Part shown: positions 17,407-26,873 of the stretch, piece by piece
Layout: the number at the start of each line of letters is the position of its first letter
How positions within the stretch are numbered: the stretch's first letter is position 1
DNA from: UBA961 sp049317525
GTDB taxonomy: Bacteria > Bacteroidota > Ignavibacteria > Kapaibacteriales > UBA961
Assembly: GCA_049317525.1 (NCBI GenBank)
Contig: JBMOIC010000004.1
Coordinates: 1 to 64,000, forward strand
Length of the DNA: 64,000 nucleotides
Direction: 5' to 3'
Notes under the pieces: model-generated
What the model saw: the letters and a program-made list of their open reading frames with translations, nothing else
What the model was told of the DNA's origin: nothing
Database searches by the model: none
Position numbers and translations under genes: made by a program

Positions 17407-18234
17407 TTATAATTTTTTTGTTGGAAAATAACCAACATCAAGAACTACTTTCTGTCCTTCTTTACCAATTACCCAATCTATAAATTGTTTAGTTTCATGT
17501 AAAGGGCGTTCACGCAAATAAAAATATAAAAAACGGGAAATTGGATATTTTCCATTTAAAATATTTTCTTCTGTTGGTAGATAAGCTATTGAATCTTTGT
17601 GTACGGAAACTTTAACTTCATTCACGCCTTTAGTGTAGGCAGCTCCTCCATATCCAATCCCCCATTGATCCATTGCAATTGCTCCAACCACAGCTGATGT
17701 TCCAGGCATATGTTGTGCAGAAGGGTCAAAATCTTTATTCATTAAAACATGTTCTTTAAAAAATTCATATGTACCTGAATTATTTTCCCTGCTATATAAT
17801 AGTATCTTATGATCAGGACCACCAATATCTTTCCAATTCTTGATCTTTCCAGTAAATATATCACCTAATTGTTTAATTGTTATAGTCTTAATAAGATTTG
17901 TTTTATGAACATATACACTTAAACCATCACGAGCAACCCTGATTTCTACTGGTGGTTTGCCATATTTTTGCTTCATTTGTAGTGCTTCAGCAGATTTCAT
18001 TGGTCGGCTTGATGAGCATATATCTGTAGTACCATTAATCAAAGATGCTATGCCTGTTCCTGAACCTCCGCCGGTAACTTGAAATTGAACTGATTTGTCT
18101 GGATATTCTTCAGTCCATTTCTGAACCAAAATCACCATAGTATCAGAGCCTTTCAGAGTTAATACTTTTTCTTCAAAAGTAGTACCTGTAATAAGCAAAG
18201 AAATTGCAAAAAAGAGAATCAATCGTCTTTTCAT
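17407..18234 (-). CDS. pstS: Phosphate-binding periplasmic protein PstS
   Basis: This protein captures phosphate in the periplasm for PstCAB. The 275-residue sequence has a signal peptide without a lipobox cysteine (about 1-20), so it appears soluble. The phosphate-binding pocket elements are visible: KGSDTMV, TGGGSGTGIASL, ICSSSRPMK, the ARDGLSVYV hinge and RENNSGTYEFF. It is the first gene of the pst operon. The 97-bp upstream stretch (18235-18331) should hold the promoter, but I cannot identify a PHO box with confidence. Confidence 0.96.
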   Translation of the reverse strand: MKRRLILFFAISLLITGTTFEEKVLTLKGSDTMVILVQKWTEEYPDKSVQFQVTGGGSGTGIASLINGTTDICSSSRPMKSAEALQMKQKYGKPPVEIRVARDGLSVYVHKTNLIKTITIKQLGDIFTGKIKNWKDIGGPDHKILLYSRENNSGTYEFFKEHVLMNKDFDPSAQHMPGTSAVVGAIAMDQWGIGYGGAAYTKGVNEVKVSVHKDSIAYLPTEENILNGKYPISRFLYFYLRERPLHETKQFIDWVIGKEGQKVVLDVGYFPTKKL

Positions 18235-18331
18235 ATATTTTACATGTATTGGTTCATAACAATTATCACAAAATACAATATTGACTTTTAGCTCAGAATA
18301 TTCCCAGTATTATCAATCCTTAACATTGTAT

Positions 18332-21300
18332 TTATTGATGTATAAAGAGAGATTTCCATGTCTTATCTTTTGAATGACCTACCACTATATACATACCCTT
18401 GGGATACGAAGATATATGTATATAGGCATCAGAATTATTATTCATGTTTGATGTCCAATAACAATTCCCTACTAAGTCATACAATGAATATGTGATGTGT
18501 TCAAGATTATCGAAAGTATCATTTTGTTTTATCACAAGAATGCCATTTGATACATAGACTGTAGGTTCAACTTGTTCTTCATTAATGCCAGTGCTACTTT
18601 TTACACTGAATTTTCGAGAATTAGGTGCTACAGATGCCCCTGCTGAGTTAATTGCTTGGACACGCCAATAATAACTTTTACCTACAACAATTCCTGTAGA
18701 AGCGGTATAGAAAGTATTAGTGATGAGAGATCTTGAGAGTTTTACTGTTGAAAAATCTGGAGTTTCTGATACATCTAATTTGTAAAACACCGCATTAGGC
18801 ACTGATGTCCAACGATATGTTATCGAAGTTGATGTAGTTATGGTATCAATACCAGGAGAAATTAATTCTGGTGAATTAGCTTTTAATGGTAAATCAGTAA
18901 TATAAGATGCATATACACCAGATCCATGTGTAGCAGCTACTACATAGCCTTCTTGTTCACGCGCATCAAGCATCACAACAACGGAATTTCCAATAGTATT
19001 TGACCCTTCTTGCTCCCAACAAGTTAATGTACTGTCTAATACAGATGTTGAAAATAAACCAACACTTGTTCCTACATAATACATTGTTCCATTCTTTACC
19101 GGAAGTATTTGTGCCCATCTACACGAAGGACCTTTTCCTCCCCCGCTTTGATTTTCTTCTAGATTACCTGAGACAGGTGTCCAGTTTTCCCCACCATTCG
19201 CGGTATAAAACATGCTTAAAACATTATAATTACTAAACACAACTAATGCCTTATTAGCATCTCTGGGGTCAATAGCAATATTCTGAATATTTGCATTTAC
19301 AGGAAATCTACCGCCAGTTATCTCAATTGGTATTGGGTCGCCTGTATCAGCATCAGTAATCTTATAAAGATTCCCTTTATTGGTTCCATAATACAGGATA
19401 TGATTTGTTGTTTTAGCCGATGAAACTGCGCTTATGCTTTCACCTTCTGGTAAACGAGTAAACGATAAACTATCCCAGTTTATATCAGTAGAATCCCAGC
19501 CACCCATTGGCATATCTTTCAGATTATTATTTCTCCATAGTAATTGTCCACCAGCTACATACATGATATTCTGATTGGTTTTATCGAGAGTGAATGGATT
19601 AATAAATAAATAATTTTTTCCTCCAGCTGGGTCTATTCTGCCTTTAGAAACTATTTTACCATTATCATCGATAATCATTCTGGCAATTCTTCCTTGCTGA
19701 GCAGACATATAATAACTTTTACGATTATCTTCGATAGCACAAAAGGCTCCATCATATGTTAATTTCATTTCCCAAAAATCTGATGGAAAAGAACCTGTTG
19801 TCATATATGTTCCATTATCTTGTAAACCACCAATAATCACAGGATTATTAGGTGTTGCATGGTCTATGGCTATCGTATAAAATTGAGAAGTCAAATATGT
19901 ATAATTACAACTTGTCCAATTGATACTATCTAGCAAACAATTGTCTGTCTTCTGAATTCCACCATCATTTGCAGATAAAGCTTTATTGGGATTATTTGGA
20001 AAGAAACACAATGCATGTTGGTCTGGATGATGATTAGGATAGATGTCGAAATATGGTCTTTTTGTATTCGGCATATATCCGCCAATCCAAGAAATTCCTG
20101 ATGAATTTCTAAATGCATTGGAGGATCTGTATAGATTTGTGCCACCAATAAAAACAATATTAGTATCAATAGGATGATATTTTACAACCAAATCATAGCC
20201 TTGTTGAACGATTAAATCGCCAAATTCTCCACCAAATGCAGGTAAATTATCAGATCTATTTTCCCATAATCCACCGCTTGATTTTCCATCTCCACTGATG
20301 AAAGTATATTTCCATAAACTATTCCATTCAATATCCCCTCTAAAATTCACAGCCTTTTTTCCAGAATTAGGTGTATGGCCAAAAAATAGAACTTGATTTT
20401 CATCTAATGGATTAATTTCTATGATCATTCTATATGTTTGTGTTGGGAAATTAGCAGGTGTAATATTAACCCAATTGATTCCATCGATAGATCTCCAAAT
20501 CCCTTTTGTAGATGAAATTCCCCCTCCTCCAGCAATAGAACTCATACATGCATATACTATTCCTTTTGGACTTACTTTTACATCTGTAAATAATGAATAA
20601 TTGTTTCCAGATCCACCTAAAGCAGCTTTAAAGCTTTTGCCACCATCGGTAGTTCTATATATTCCACCCAAAGCGGTTGATACATATACTTCGCTTTGAT
20701 TAAGATTAGATGGATCAATTGCTATATTGAAGATATATTCATAAGGACTTTCCCAGGTTTGTGGGGTATTTGTGGCTGTAATAGCTAATTGTTGCCATGA
20801 ATCTCCATTATCAGTAGTACTAAACAGTCCATCTCCGTTTAATGAAGCTGAATTTCCATTGAATTCTCCTGATCCACAATACCATGTATTTGTTTTGCCC
20901 GGCCTAATATCTTGAGCTAAACAGGTAACGCTTTGTAATTGCTTATTTGAAAATGTTTTCCTCCAAGATACACCCTGATTAGTACTTTTAAACATTCCAG
21001 AGGAAACTCCACCAGCTAAGAGAATTTGATCATTCGAAAGATCTATACCGATAGCCCTTGTCCTACCTCCAAGGTTAACAGGGCCAGCAGAATACCAATT
21101 TTCACTAGCTTGAATCTTAGCATATGGATTTTCTTGATTGATGTGTCTTTTTGGTAAAGTACTTGCAAATGCTAATTCTGCAGATCTAATACCTTTTGGA
21201 ATTTGCCCTGTTGCTGGATCGGCCAATAACATATGCATATAGTCATTTCTATCTTGTATAGACATAGCATCTAAAACCGAATTTGTGGGTTTCGATGTAT

Positions 21301-21367
21301 CATACATTTTTCTTAAAAAAAAGATAGATAATAAAGCGATACATACGAAGACAGGATATTTTTTCAT
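18332..21367 (-). CDS. Large secreted Asp-box (sialidase/VPS10-like propeller) protein with sorting-type C-terminus
   Basis: This 1011-residue protein has a signal/anchor segment (about 6-20). Several Asp-box motifs (S/T-x-D-x-G-x-x-W) are spread through the first 800 residues, for example SGMFKSTNQGVSW, GLFSTTDNGDSW, GGIYRTTDGGKSF, GIWRSIDGINW and SMFYTANGGENW. This implies one or two beta-propellers of the sortilin/exo-sialidase-like class. A fibronectin III-like domain follows at about 825-915 (ITYRWTSVPNAVFYKLDVSE, then YYWRVQAINSAG). The last 75 residues (about 935-1011) look like a type IX sorting domain, with SLYDLVGN, SSYPKGMYIVVGHS and a final LFIHQ. An enzymatic role is uncertain, because Asp-boxes alone are structural. 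Confidence 0.82.
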   Translation of the reverse strand: MKKYPVFVCIALLSIFFLRKMYDTSKPTNSVLDAMSIQDRNDYMHMLLADPATGQIPKGIRSAELAFASTLPKRHINQENPYAKIQASENWYSAGPVNLGGRTRAIGIDLSNDQILLAGGVSSGMFKSTNQGVSWRKTFSNKQLQSVTCLAQDIRPGKTNTWYCGSGEFNGNSASLNGDGLFSTTDNGDSWQQLAITATNTPQTWESPYEYIFNIAIDPSNLNQSEVYVSTALGGIYRTTDGGKSFKAALGGSGNNYSLFTDVKVSPKGIVYACMSSIAGGGGISSTKGIWRSIDGINWVNITPANFPTQTYRMIIEINPLDENQVLFFGHTPNSGKKAVNFRGDIEWNSLWKYTFISGDGKSSGGLWENRSDNLPAFGGEFGDLIVQQGYDLVVKYHPIDTNIVFIGGTNLYRSSNAFRNSSGISWIGGYMPNTKRPYFDIYPNHHPDQHALCFFPNNPNKALSANDGGIQKTDNCLLDSINWTSCNYTYLTSQFYTIAIDHATPNNPVIIGGLQDNGTYMTTGSFPSDFWEMKLTYDGAFCAIEDNRKSYYMSAQQGRIARMIIDDNGKIVSKGRIDPAGGKNYLFINPFTLDKTNQNIMYVAGGQLLWRNNNLKDMPMGGWDSTDINWDSLSFTRLPEGESISAVSSAKTTNHILYYGTNKGNLYKITDADTGDPIPIEITGGRFPVNANIQNIAIDPRDANKALVVFSNYNVLSMFYTANGGENWTPVSGNLEENQSGGGKGPSCRWAQILPVKNGTMYYVGTSVGLFSTSVLDSTLTCWEQEGSNTIGNSVVVMLDAREQEGYVVAATHGSGVYASYITDLPLKANSPELISPGIDTITTSTSITYRWTSVPNAVFYKLDVSETPDFSTVKLSRSLITNTFYTASTGIVVGKSYYWRVQAINSAGASVAPNSRKFSVKSSTGINEEQVEPTVYVSNGILVIKQNDTFDNLEHITYSLYDLVGNCYWTSNMNNNSDAYIHISSYPKGMYIVVGHSKDKTWKSLFIHQ

Positions 21368-21376
21368 AAGATTTAA

Positions 21377-22096
21377 TTACGGTAAAGGGAGAAACAACAT
21401 TGAATAAGACTCAGCTTCCATAAGAAAATGTTTGGCAATAGATAATGAACAAGGATGAGAATAATCTAATCGTTCTGGATGCCACTGCACTGCTAATAAG
21501 AATGAGTTCCCATTTGGGTCGGCCCATTCAAATGCTTCTATGATATCATCTTGTGAATAAGCCGATGCAGTAAACATAGGAGGTAGATATTGAACAGCCT
21601 GATGGTGCGAGCTATTTACTTGTATCGAATCAGTTTTAACAATTTTTCTTAATAATGAACCAGGCTCTATAAGAATTTCATGGAAACTATCTATTCCTTG
21701 AATAGATCTGTGTTCTATATCTGATTGTGTATCGCTAGGAATATCTACTATCAAAGTTCCACCAGAGAATACATTGATAATTTGTTCGCCTCTACAAATT
21801 GCTAGAATTGGAATATGAAAAGACGTACAGATTTCAAACATTTTCTTTTCTCTGGCATCTCTGATATCATCTACTGTACAATCTTTAAGCCTGTCGGATT
21901 GTCCATAAAAAGAAGGATTAATATCTTCTCCACCAGTAAATACAATTCCAGAACAAGTTTTTACTATGGGTTCTATGTCCTCTAATGCATACTCATCCAA
22001 ATGGATAATATGAGCATCAGGATGTGCTTCAATAAGCCATTTAGAATAAAATGTATAGGATTCTGAACCTGCTGAAAATGATAATGCTATATTCAT
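21377..22096 (-). CDS. Class I glutamine amidotransferase-like hydrolase (peptidase C26 / PuuD-like)
   Basis: The family hydrolyses gamma-glutamyl amide bonds (for example gamma-glutamyl-GABA). The 239-residue protein has TGGEDINPSFYG (about 54-64), the nucleophile Cys101 in LAICRGEQIINVFSGG, HHQAVQYLPP (about 164-173) and the catalytic His206 and Glu208 in AVQWHPE, so the triad is complete. The start overlaps the lpxK stop by 4 bp (ATGA), so translation is coupled to the lipid A block. A direct link between the functions is not evident. The protein's substrate cannot be read from the sequence. Confidence 0.9.
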   Translation of the reverse strand: MNIALSFSAGSESYTFYSKWLIEAHPDAHIIHLDEYALEDIEPIVKTCSGIVFTGGEDINPSFYGQSDRLKDCTVDDIRDAREKKMFEICTSFHIPILAICRGEQIINVFSGGTLIVDIPSDTQSDIEHRSIQGIDSFHEILIEPGSLLRKIVKTDSIQVNSSHHQAVQYLPPMFTASAYSQDDIIEAFEWADPNGNSFLLAVQWHPERLDYSHPCSLSIAKHFLMEAESYSMLFLPLP

Positions 22097-23106
22097 AATG
22101 ATGTAGTGGTTTTTGTAAATGTTGTAGTTAAAACTGTTTGTAAAGAAAGCAAAAACTCATGTTTACCTTCTATAATATCAAAAGTGATAGGTAATACAAA
22201 ACATTGAATTGAATTTTGTTCAAAAATAGACCTAAATCTAAACAATTTAACAGCATCTTTTTCTGTTGTAATAAGTGTATATAGATCTTCTTGCTTCATC
22301 TCTTTGATAATCTTTGAAATGATATGTTCTGTATAGTGTGCATGGTCATTTAGTACTTTACTGCTTTTTATAATAAACCCTTTTTCTTGAAGTGATATAT
22401 GAAATCTACTTGGATTAGCAATTCCAGATAATGCATAAATTGAACTAATCTTTGGAAGACTATTTGATATATGTATTGCTGAACTATCATAAAGAGGATA
22501 AAGAGATCCTACTCTAATAGTACTTTTACAAACTAGAGGTTTATGTTTAATGTAAGGCTCAATATCTTTTAAGGGAAAAGAATCGGTGCAAATGATAATA
22601 TCTGCCCTGAGTAAAGCATCAAGAGATTCTCTTAAAGTTCCCCAAGGAAATACATTCCCTTTTAAATCACTAGAATGTAGCAAAACAATATTACAATCTC
22701 TTTTAATTGCACGATGTTGAAATCCATCATCAATGATAATCGGTGTTGTAAATTGAGATAATGCCTTGTATTTAGGCTGGGAGACAATCACGCTATGATA
22801 GTAACCTGATAATGCTTGCATATACACTTCATCTCCACATTGTTCGGGCATGATATCATTGTGCATCGTATACGAAGATGATACAGTACAAATTCCTTTG
22901 CTTGTTCTTTTGTAACCACTTGAAAGTAAAGATACTTGTATGAAGTTGTCTTTACATATTTTTGCTATCATCAGTGCGCATGGAGTTTTTCCAGATCCAC
23001 CTGAACTGATATTACCAATACTTATCACAGGATATGCTGATGAATATACTTTTAACATATTATGTGAATACAGATAATTTCTCAACTTTACAAAAGCATT
23101 ATACAT
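22093..23106 (-). CDS. lpxK: Tetraacyldisaccharide 4'-kinase
   Basis: LpxK phosphorylates the lipid A disaccharide at the 4' position on the inner membrane. The sequence shows the N-terminal element FVKLRNYLYSHN, then ISIGNISSGGSGKTP with a P-loop, SSGYKR, DEVYMQ, the IIDDGFQHRAIKRD motif and LTTEKDAVK near the end. I chose the ATG at 23106, which overlaps the previous gene by 8 bp; another ATG at 23121 overlaps more. The length of about 337 residues is normal. The gene is between a DUF374 acyltransferase and a glutamine-amidotransferase-like gene. Confidence 0.94.
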   Translation of the reverse strand: MYNAFVKLRNYLYSHNMLKVYSSAYPVISIGNISSGGSGKTPCALMIAKICKDNFIQVSLLSSGYKRTSKGICTVSSSYTMHNDIMPEQCGDEVYMQALSGYYHSVIVSQPKYKALSQFTTPIIIDDGFQHRAIKRDCNIVLLHSSDLKGNVFPWGTLRESLDALLRADIIICTDSFPLKDIEPYIKHKPLVCKSTIRVGSLYPLYDSSAIHISNSLPKISSIYALSGIANPSRFHISLQEKGFIIKSSKVLNDHAHYTEHIISKIIKEMKQEDLYTLITTEKDAVKLFRFRSIFEQNSIQCFVLPITFDIIEGKHEFLLSLQTVLTTTFTKTTTSL

Positions 23107-23695
23107 GGAGAGATTCTCCATTTAAGATATTTTCACATGAATGAATGATGTCTTGAATCTCTTCACGATTGGATAGATCTTGTATAGGATCAATTTTTGT
23201 ATAGTGTATATTAATTGTAGCAAAAGGTAGAGGCAAAGAAAACAAATCCCAACTTTTTTTGAATATATATGTTGATGAGCAATCAATTCTGCATAAAAAC
23301 AGAGGCTTAGATGCTCTAAAAGCTGCTATCACTGCTCCGGGTTTCATATTATTTCTAGGCCCTTTTGGCCCATCTGGAGTAATCAAAAAAGTTTTTCCTT
23401 TTTGAATTTCATCAACTGCACTTTGAAGGGCTTTTTTGCCATTATTGGAAGAGCTACCTCTTATAACATCAATCCCCCAATGATTGAGAATATCAGTTAA
23501 TACAGATCCATCTTTACTTAAACTGACAATAGCAAAACACGGAATATGTTTGTGAATAAACCAACCAGGAAGCATAGATCCATGCCAAAAAGCAATAACG
23601 GAGTTTTGATTGGGAATTTCACCAATAAGCTTGAATCTCCAGCTATAGGCTAATAAAGTAAGAATATATATGGCAATTTTTTGCAATAGTTTCAT
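23099..23695 (-). CDS. DUF374 lysophospholipid acyltransferase-family protein
   Basis: This 198-residue protein has a short N-terminal hydrophobic segment and the acyltransferase-like motifs of DUF374. These are FWHGSMLPGWF (His in place of the usual HxxxxD start), SLSKDGSVLTDIL, GIDVIRGSSSNNGKKAL and LITPDGPKGPR with a MKPGAVIAAF follow-up. Members of this group are thought to acylate lipid A or Kdo-lipid A precursors, and the position between lpxB and lpxK supports that. The precise acyl acceptor is inferred, not shown. It overlaps lpxB by 4 bp (ATGA) at its start. Confidence 0.88.
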   Translation of the reverse strand: MKLLQKIAIYILTLLAYSWRFKLIGEIPNQNSVIAFWHGSMLPGWFIHKHIPCFAIVSLSKDGSVLTDILNHWGIDVIRGSSSNNGKKALQSAVDEIQKGKTFLITPDGPKGPRNNMKPGAVIAAFRASKPLFLCRIDCSSTYIFKKSWDLFSLPLPFATINIHYTKIDPIQDLSNREEIQDIIHSCENILNGESLHV

Positions 23696-24789
23696 ATCCG
23701 ATTCTTGAGATAGTGTTCTATTGTTAATGCTGCCCTTTTACTAGCGCCTGGGCCACCAAGTAAAGTTCGAATTTCATGAAAACCTTGTACTTGATTTTGA
23801 ATAGCAATTGGATCGTCTAATAAAGAAAAAAGAGAATTGTGAAGAGATTCTGCTTGCGCATCAGATTGTATAAGCTCAGGAATCAGGTTTTTTTCTAATA
23901 ATATATTTGGAAGAGAAATACTGGTTAGATGAATTTTACTTTTTGCAATCAGATATGAAATATAGGATGTTTTATAATAAGAAATAAAAGGCATACCAAG
24001 TAATGCTGCTTCTAGAGTGCTGGTACCAATTTTAACAATACCTGCTTGTGCACCTCTCATACATTCGCGTGCATTAGTAGATATTTCATCTTGTGAAAAC
24101 TGTTTAAGTCCAGGGTGATTGATAAGCCTCTCAGGAACACAAAGCAAAGGCTTAAGATCTCTCTTTTTGCATTCTTCAATGATAGGCCTCATCAAAGGTA
24201 AATGCTTATACAATTCTTGACTTCTAGATCCTGGCATCAAGCAAATTGTATTATCTCTTTTTTCAGAAAACTCATGAATAAACAGTGGATTATCTAAAAT
24301 GGGATGTCCTACAAAAGCAGTTTCAATATCAAAAGTAGAAAAATAAGAATGTTCAAATGGAAAAACTGTCATGATTAGATCGGTAGACTTTTTTACTTGT
24401 TGTGCTCTATTACTTCCCCAAGCCCATAATTGTGGTGCTATATAGCAAATAGAGGGAATTCCTTTTTGTTTTGCGCTTGCCCCGAGCCTCATATTAAAAC
24501 CCGGATAATCAATCCCTATAAAAGCATCATATATTCCTTTGGAAATTTCTTTTTCACATAGGTTTAATGCTTTCTTTAAAAAAGGATAATGTTTGATGAC
24601 TTCCCAAAAACCAACAATATTCATTGAATCAAAATGCACCAATGAATTCAATCCTTCGGCAAGCATATATGGTCCACCAATGCCGGTAAATTGTGCACCA
24701 GCATATACTATTTTAAGCTCTTTCATCAGTAATGCTGCATGAGCATCACCCGAGGGATCGCCAGCTACTATAAAAAAAGAATATTTCAT
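23692..24789 (-). CDS. lpxB: Lipid-A-disaccharide synthase
   Basis: LpxB joins UDP-diacylglucosamine and lipid X to form the lipid A disaccharide at the inner-membrane surface. Diagnostic segments are VAGDPSGDAHAALL near the N-terminus, GIGGPYMLAEG, IDYPGFNMRL, YIAPQLWAWG, VFPFEHSYF, FVGHPILD, CLMPGSRSQEL and KIGTSTLEAALLGMPFISYYKTS. I chose the ATG at 24789 because the protein then begins MKYSFFIVAGD as in the family; the upstream ATG at 24804 adds five residues. It is the first gene of the lipid A block, divergent from the TPR genes at 24883. Confidence 0.96.
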   Translation of the reverse strand: MKYSFFIVAGDPSGDAHAALLMKELKIVYAGAQFTGIGGPYMLAEGLNSLVHFDSMNIVGFWEVIKHYPFLKKALNLCEKEISKGIYDAFIGIDYPGFNMRLGASAKQKGIPSICYIAPQLWAWGSNRAQQVKKSTDLIMTVFPFEHSYFSTFDIETAFVGHPILDNPLFIHEFSEKRDNTICLMPGSRSQELYKHLPLMRPIIEECKKRDLKPLLCVPERLINHPGLKQFSQDEISTNARECMRGAQAGIVKIGTSTLEAALLGMPFISYYKTSYISYLIAKSKIHLTSISLPNILLEKNLIPELIQSDAQAESLHNSLFSLLDDPIAIQNQVQGFHEIRTLLGGPGASKRAALTIEHYLKNRI

Positions 24790-24882
24790 GGTGCAAAAAT
24801 ACATGCTTATTTTTTACTGCTAATTAAGAGTAAAAAAACTATTAATTTGCAGATGTATTTTTTTACAAATAATAGATAAGCT

Positions 24883-25962
24883 ATGACAGTTTCTTCTGTA
24901 AATACTCAAGCCAAAATACTCATTAGATTTGTTCTAGTATTAGCTTTATGTATTTGTAGTTTTTCTTGTTCTGAAAATTCATCAAAAGATTTTTATATTC
25001 AGGCTGAAAAGGCAATTAACGATGGGGATATTGCTAAAGCGATTTCTTTATATAAATCAGCAATTGAAGCAGATGATTCATTCATTGAAGCTTATCAAAA
25101 ATTGGGGACAATATACTATCTTCAAAATTCAAATGAAGAAGCTATTACTTTAATGAATTCATTGTTAACAATTAGCCCCACAAATTTTGATGCCCATTTT
25201 ATATTAGGAAATATATATTCTAAATCTGGGAATTATACCAAAGCATTGACTCATTATGAACAAGCCTTAATTACCAATACCAAAGATGCAAAATTGTATC
25301 AAAATATGGCATCTGCCTATGTGAATTTAGATAATACTCAGCTAGCATTAAATTTTTATAATAAAGCACTATCTATAGCCCCAAAAGATCAAGAAATTCA
25401 TTATGATCTAGCAAATACCTTAGCAAGAAAAGGAAATTATTCAGAAGCCTTGCAACATTATCAAAGTGCAGTTCAATTGCGTCCTGATTATGCAGAAGCA
25501 TGGCTATTTATGGGAGTTACCTTTTATAAATCAGGTAATAATGCAGATGCAGAGCGTGTTTTTAACATGGCAATTAGTTTTAATCCATCTATGACGCTAG
25601 CATATAAGTATTTAGCTACCATTGCTAAAAGTAAAAACGATTTAGCATCCTATAATAATTATACAGGAATGATTCTAGCAGCTGATAAAAAAACGCTAGA
25701 AAGTATTCCTTATTTTTTAGAGGCAGCTAAGATTAATCGGTCTTTATATGAAGCCCATTTTAATGCGGGCTTAGCATATTTTGCAATTAATAATTCTTTA
25801 GATGCTGCTAGGCATTTAGAATTATGCGTACAAACGAAACCCGATTTCTTGGAAGCGTATAAGCAATTAGAAATTGTATATAATAAACTTGGTGATAGCC
25901 AAAAACAAGAAAATATAAAGAACATTATTAATTCATTAGAACAAAACATTGTTTCTAAATAA
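24883..25962 (+). CDS. TPR-repeat lipoprotein
   Basis: This 359-residue protein has an unusually long N-terminus before a hydrophobic segment that ends in CSFSC (Cys about residue 29), consistent with a lipoprotein. The rest is a run of about eight to nine 34-residue TPR units with the usual A/G-Y-x-x-x-A pattern, for example AIELYKSAIEADD-, ALTHYEQALIT- and ALQHYQSAVQLRPDYAEAW-like repeats. TPR arrays are protein-binding scaffolds, often in envelope complexes, but the partner is not apparent. It starts a same-strand group with two more TPR genes, 20 bp from the next. Confidence 0.85.
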   Translation: MTVSSVNTQAKILIRFVLVLALCICSFSCSENSSKDFYIQAEKAINDGDIAKAISLYKSAIEADDSFIEAYQKLGTIYYLQNSNEEAITLMNSLLTISPTNFDAHFILGNIYSKSGNYTKALTHYEQALITNTKDAKLYQNMASAYVNLDNTQLALNFYNKALSIAPKDQEIHYDLANTLARKGNYSEALQHYQSAVQLRPDYAEAWLFMGVTFYKSGNNADAERVFNMAISFNPSMTLAYKYLATIAKSKNDLASYNNYTGMILAADKKTLESIPYFLEAAKINRSLYEAHFNAGLAYFAINNSLDAARHLELCVQTKPDFLEAYKQLEIVYNKLGDSQKQENIKNIINSLEQNIVSK

Positions 25963-25982
25963 TCATCTTAAGGAGAGAAGTC

Positions 25983-26873
25983 GTGAAATCTGTGAAGAAT
26001 CTTTTATTATCTGTAGGTATCATATGTATGTGTATGATGCAAATACATTGCTCTAAAGGGCCATCTAATGCCGATTATTTAACATTTAAAGCAGAAATGT
26101 TTATGCGCTCTGGAGAATTAGACAGAGCACAAGAAGAATTAAGTAAAGCTTTATTAGAAGATGCGAAAAGTACCGAAGCTAATATAGTTCAAAGTAAAAT
26201 TTATGTAATGCAAAATTTACCTGAAAAAGCTATTGCATCATTACAATCAGCTTTGGAATCAAATCCAAAATCTTTAGATGCATTATATTCTCTTGGTTTC
26301 TTGTATACAAAAACAAATGAATTCCAAAAAGCAATTGATCAATTTAATAAAGCATTGGAAGTAAAACCAGATACATCGCTTGGCTATAATAATCTTGGTG
26401 TTGCTTATCATTCTTTAAAACAATATGATAAAGCAATAGTGAATTATAAAAAAGCGATAGAGAAAAATCCAAAATTTGTTGAAGCATTCTTTAATATTGG
26501 TAATTCTTATGTAGCTATGAATGATATGCCTAAAGCAATTGAATCATATAATAGAGTAATTCAATTAAAGCCAGATTATGTAGCGTCATATTTAGAATTA
26601 GCATCTTGTTTTAATAGGATTGGTAATCCAGCTGAAGCAGGAAATAATACAGGTTTATATTATTATTTTAGTAATAAATTACCTCAAGCAATTGATGCAT
26701 TTTCTAAAGTAGTGGCTGCTAATCCTAATTATGCTGTTGCCTATCATAATATGGGAGCATCTTATGATAAATTAGGAAATAGAGAAAAAACAATTGAATA
26801 TTTCCAAAAAGCTGCTAAACTTGGATATGCTCAAGCACAAGAAATTTGTAAAAAGAATAATATAGCTTTCTAA
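25983..26873 (+). CDS. TPR-repeat lipoprotein (GTG start)
   Basis: The 296-residue protein starts at a GTG codon 5 bases after a strong AAGGAGAG ribosome-binding site, which fixes the start. A hydrophobic signal with a cysteine near residue 23 (MQIHC) suggests a lipoprotein. About seven TPR units follow, with repeated A-Y/F-x-N-LG and KAIEKNPKFVEAF-type helices. The last unit ends in a Sel1-like A-x-x-LGYAQAQEICKK segment. It shares arrangement and likely ancestry with the TPR genes on either side. Its stop codon overlaps the stop of the opposite-strand 193-residue gene. Confidence 0.87.
   Translation: MKSVKNLLLSVGIICMCMMQIHCSKGPSNADYLTFKAEMFMRSGELDRAQEELSKALLEDAKSTEANIVQSKIYVMQNLPEKAIASLQSALESNPKSLDALYSLGFLYTKTNEFQKAIDQFNKALEVKPDTSLGYNNLGVAYHSLKQYDKAIVNYKKAIEKNPKFVEAFFNIGNSYVAMNDMPKAIESYNRVIQLKPDYVASYLELASCFNRIGNPAEAGNNTGLYYYFSNKLPQAIDAFSKVVAANPNYAVAYHNMGASYDKLGNREKTIEYFQKAAKLGYAQAQEICKKNNIAF

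Noticed and set aside
18235..18331. PHO box upstream of pstS
   Set aside because: No convincing repeat of a known PHO box consensus is visible, and the consensus for this lineage is not known to me.
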